Source: Cupriavidus oxalaticus (GTDB taxonomy: Bacteria > Pseudomonadota > Gammaproteobacteria > Burkholderiales > Burkholderiaceae). From it: DNA of 64,000 bases. Below, one piece after another: positions 63,152 through 64,000 of the stretch. The DNA lies in NCBI RefSeq assembly GCF_004768545.1, contig NZ_CP038635.1, positions 2,976,001 through 3,040,000 on the forward strand, given 5' to 3'. Every line of letters begins with the position of its first letter. The first letter of the stretch is position 1. The translations under genes were made by a program, and so were the position numbers. The notes below the pieces were generated by a model, which saw only the letters and a program-made list of their open reading frames with translations, was not told the DNA's origin and did not search any database.

Positions 63152-64000
<849 letters not shown>

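Overview
The window is a GC-rich, gene-dense beta-proteobacterial chromosome segment. Gene content and order point to the Cupriavidus/Ralstonia group of Burkholderiales: queA-tgt-yajC-secDF, a phcBSRQ quorum-sensing operon, and bamE-fur next to a PhcA-type regulator. Almost everything is core metabolism and housekeeping. The only clear mobile DNA is one intact IS4-type element. I saw no rRNA, tRNA, CRISPR array or prophage.

Layout. 1-6.5 kb (minus strand): 5' part of ubiA, dps, a small membrane protein, katA, a 36-codon mini-ORF, oxyR and recG; katA and oxyR form a peroxide-defence locus with an OxyR-like site. 6.7-12.7 kb (plus): queA, tgt, yajC, secD, secF. 12.7-17.6 kb (minus): phcB-phcS-phcR-phcQ, a quorum-sensing operon with a fatty-acid methyl ester synthase (methyltransferase), a sensor kinase, a receiver-kinase hybrid and a receiver protein. 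17.95-19.4 kb: an IS4-type insertion in the terminator between yceI and phcB. 19.4-25.6 kb: two yceI paralogues, cytochrome b561, purB, a GST, mnmA and a Nudix hydrolase. 25.9-30.2 kb: split transhydrogenase pntAA-pntAB-pntB, then an unusual receiver protein. 30.3-40.2 kb (minus): rlmL-like, a DsbA-fold isomerase, hemJ, proA, holA, lptE, leuS, dapB, bamE. 40.4-46.0 kb: fur, phcA, a flavin reductase, gap and tkt. 46.3-53.2 kb: a VOC protein, rsmE, a YidB-like protein, a secreted barnase-type RNase with its barstar inhibitor, maeB and thiL. 53.4-64 kb: pgpA, pncC, pyrF, a DMT permease, corA with a long structured leader, mtgA, aroE, a TonB-like protein, an RNase II-type exonuclease and an SDR dehydrogenase.

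How the parts connect. The cell-density circuit is complete here: phcB makes the signal, phcS, phcR and phcQ relay it, and phcA, about 23 kb away, is the LysR-type master regulator. The IS element sits about 80 bp upstream of the predicted phcB promoter, reads toward phcB, and carries an 18-bp terminal inverted repeat and a palindromic 12-bp target duplication. Other points to examine are the barnase-barstar pair, a possible leader peptide and structured leader upstream of corA, a 17-bp inverted repeat in the gst leader, a perfect 17-bp operator-like palindrome over the maeB promoter, and a family of 26-bp REP-like palindromes.
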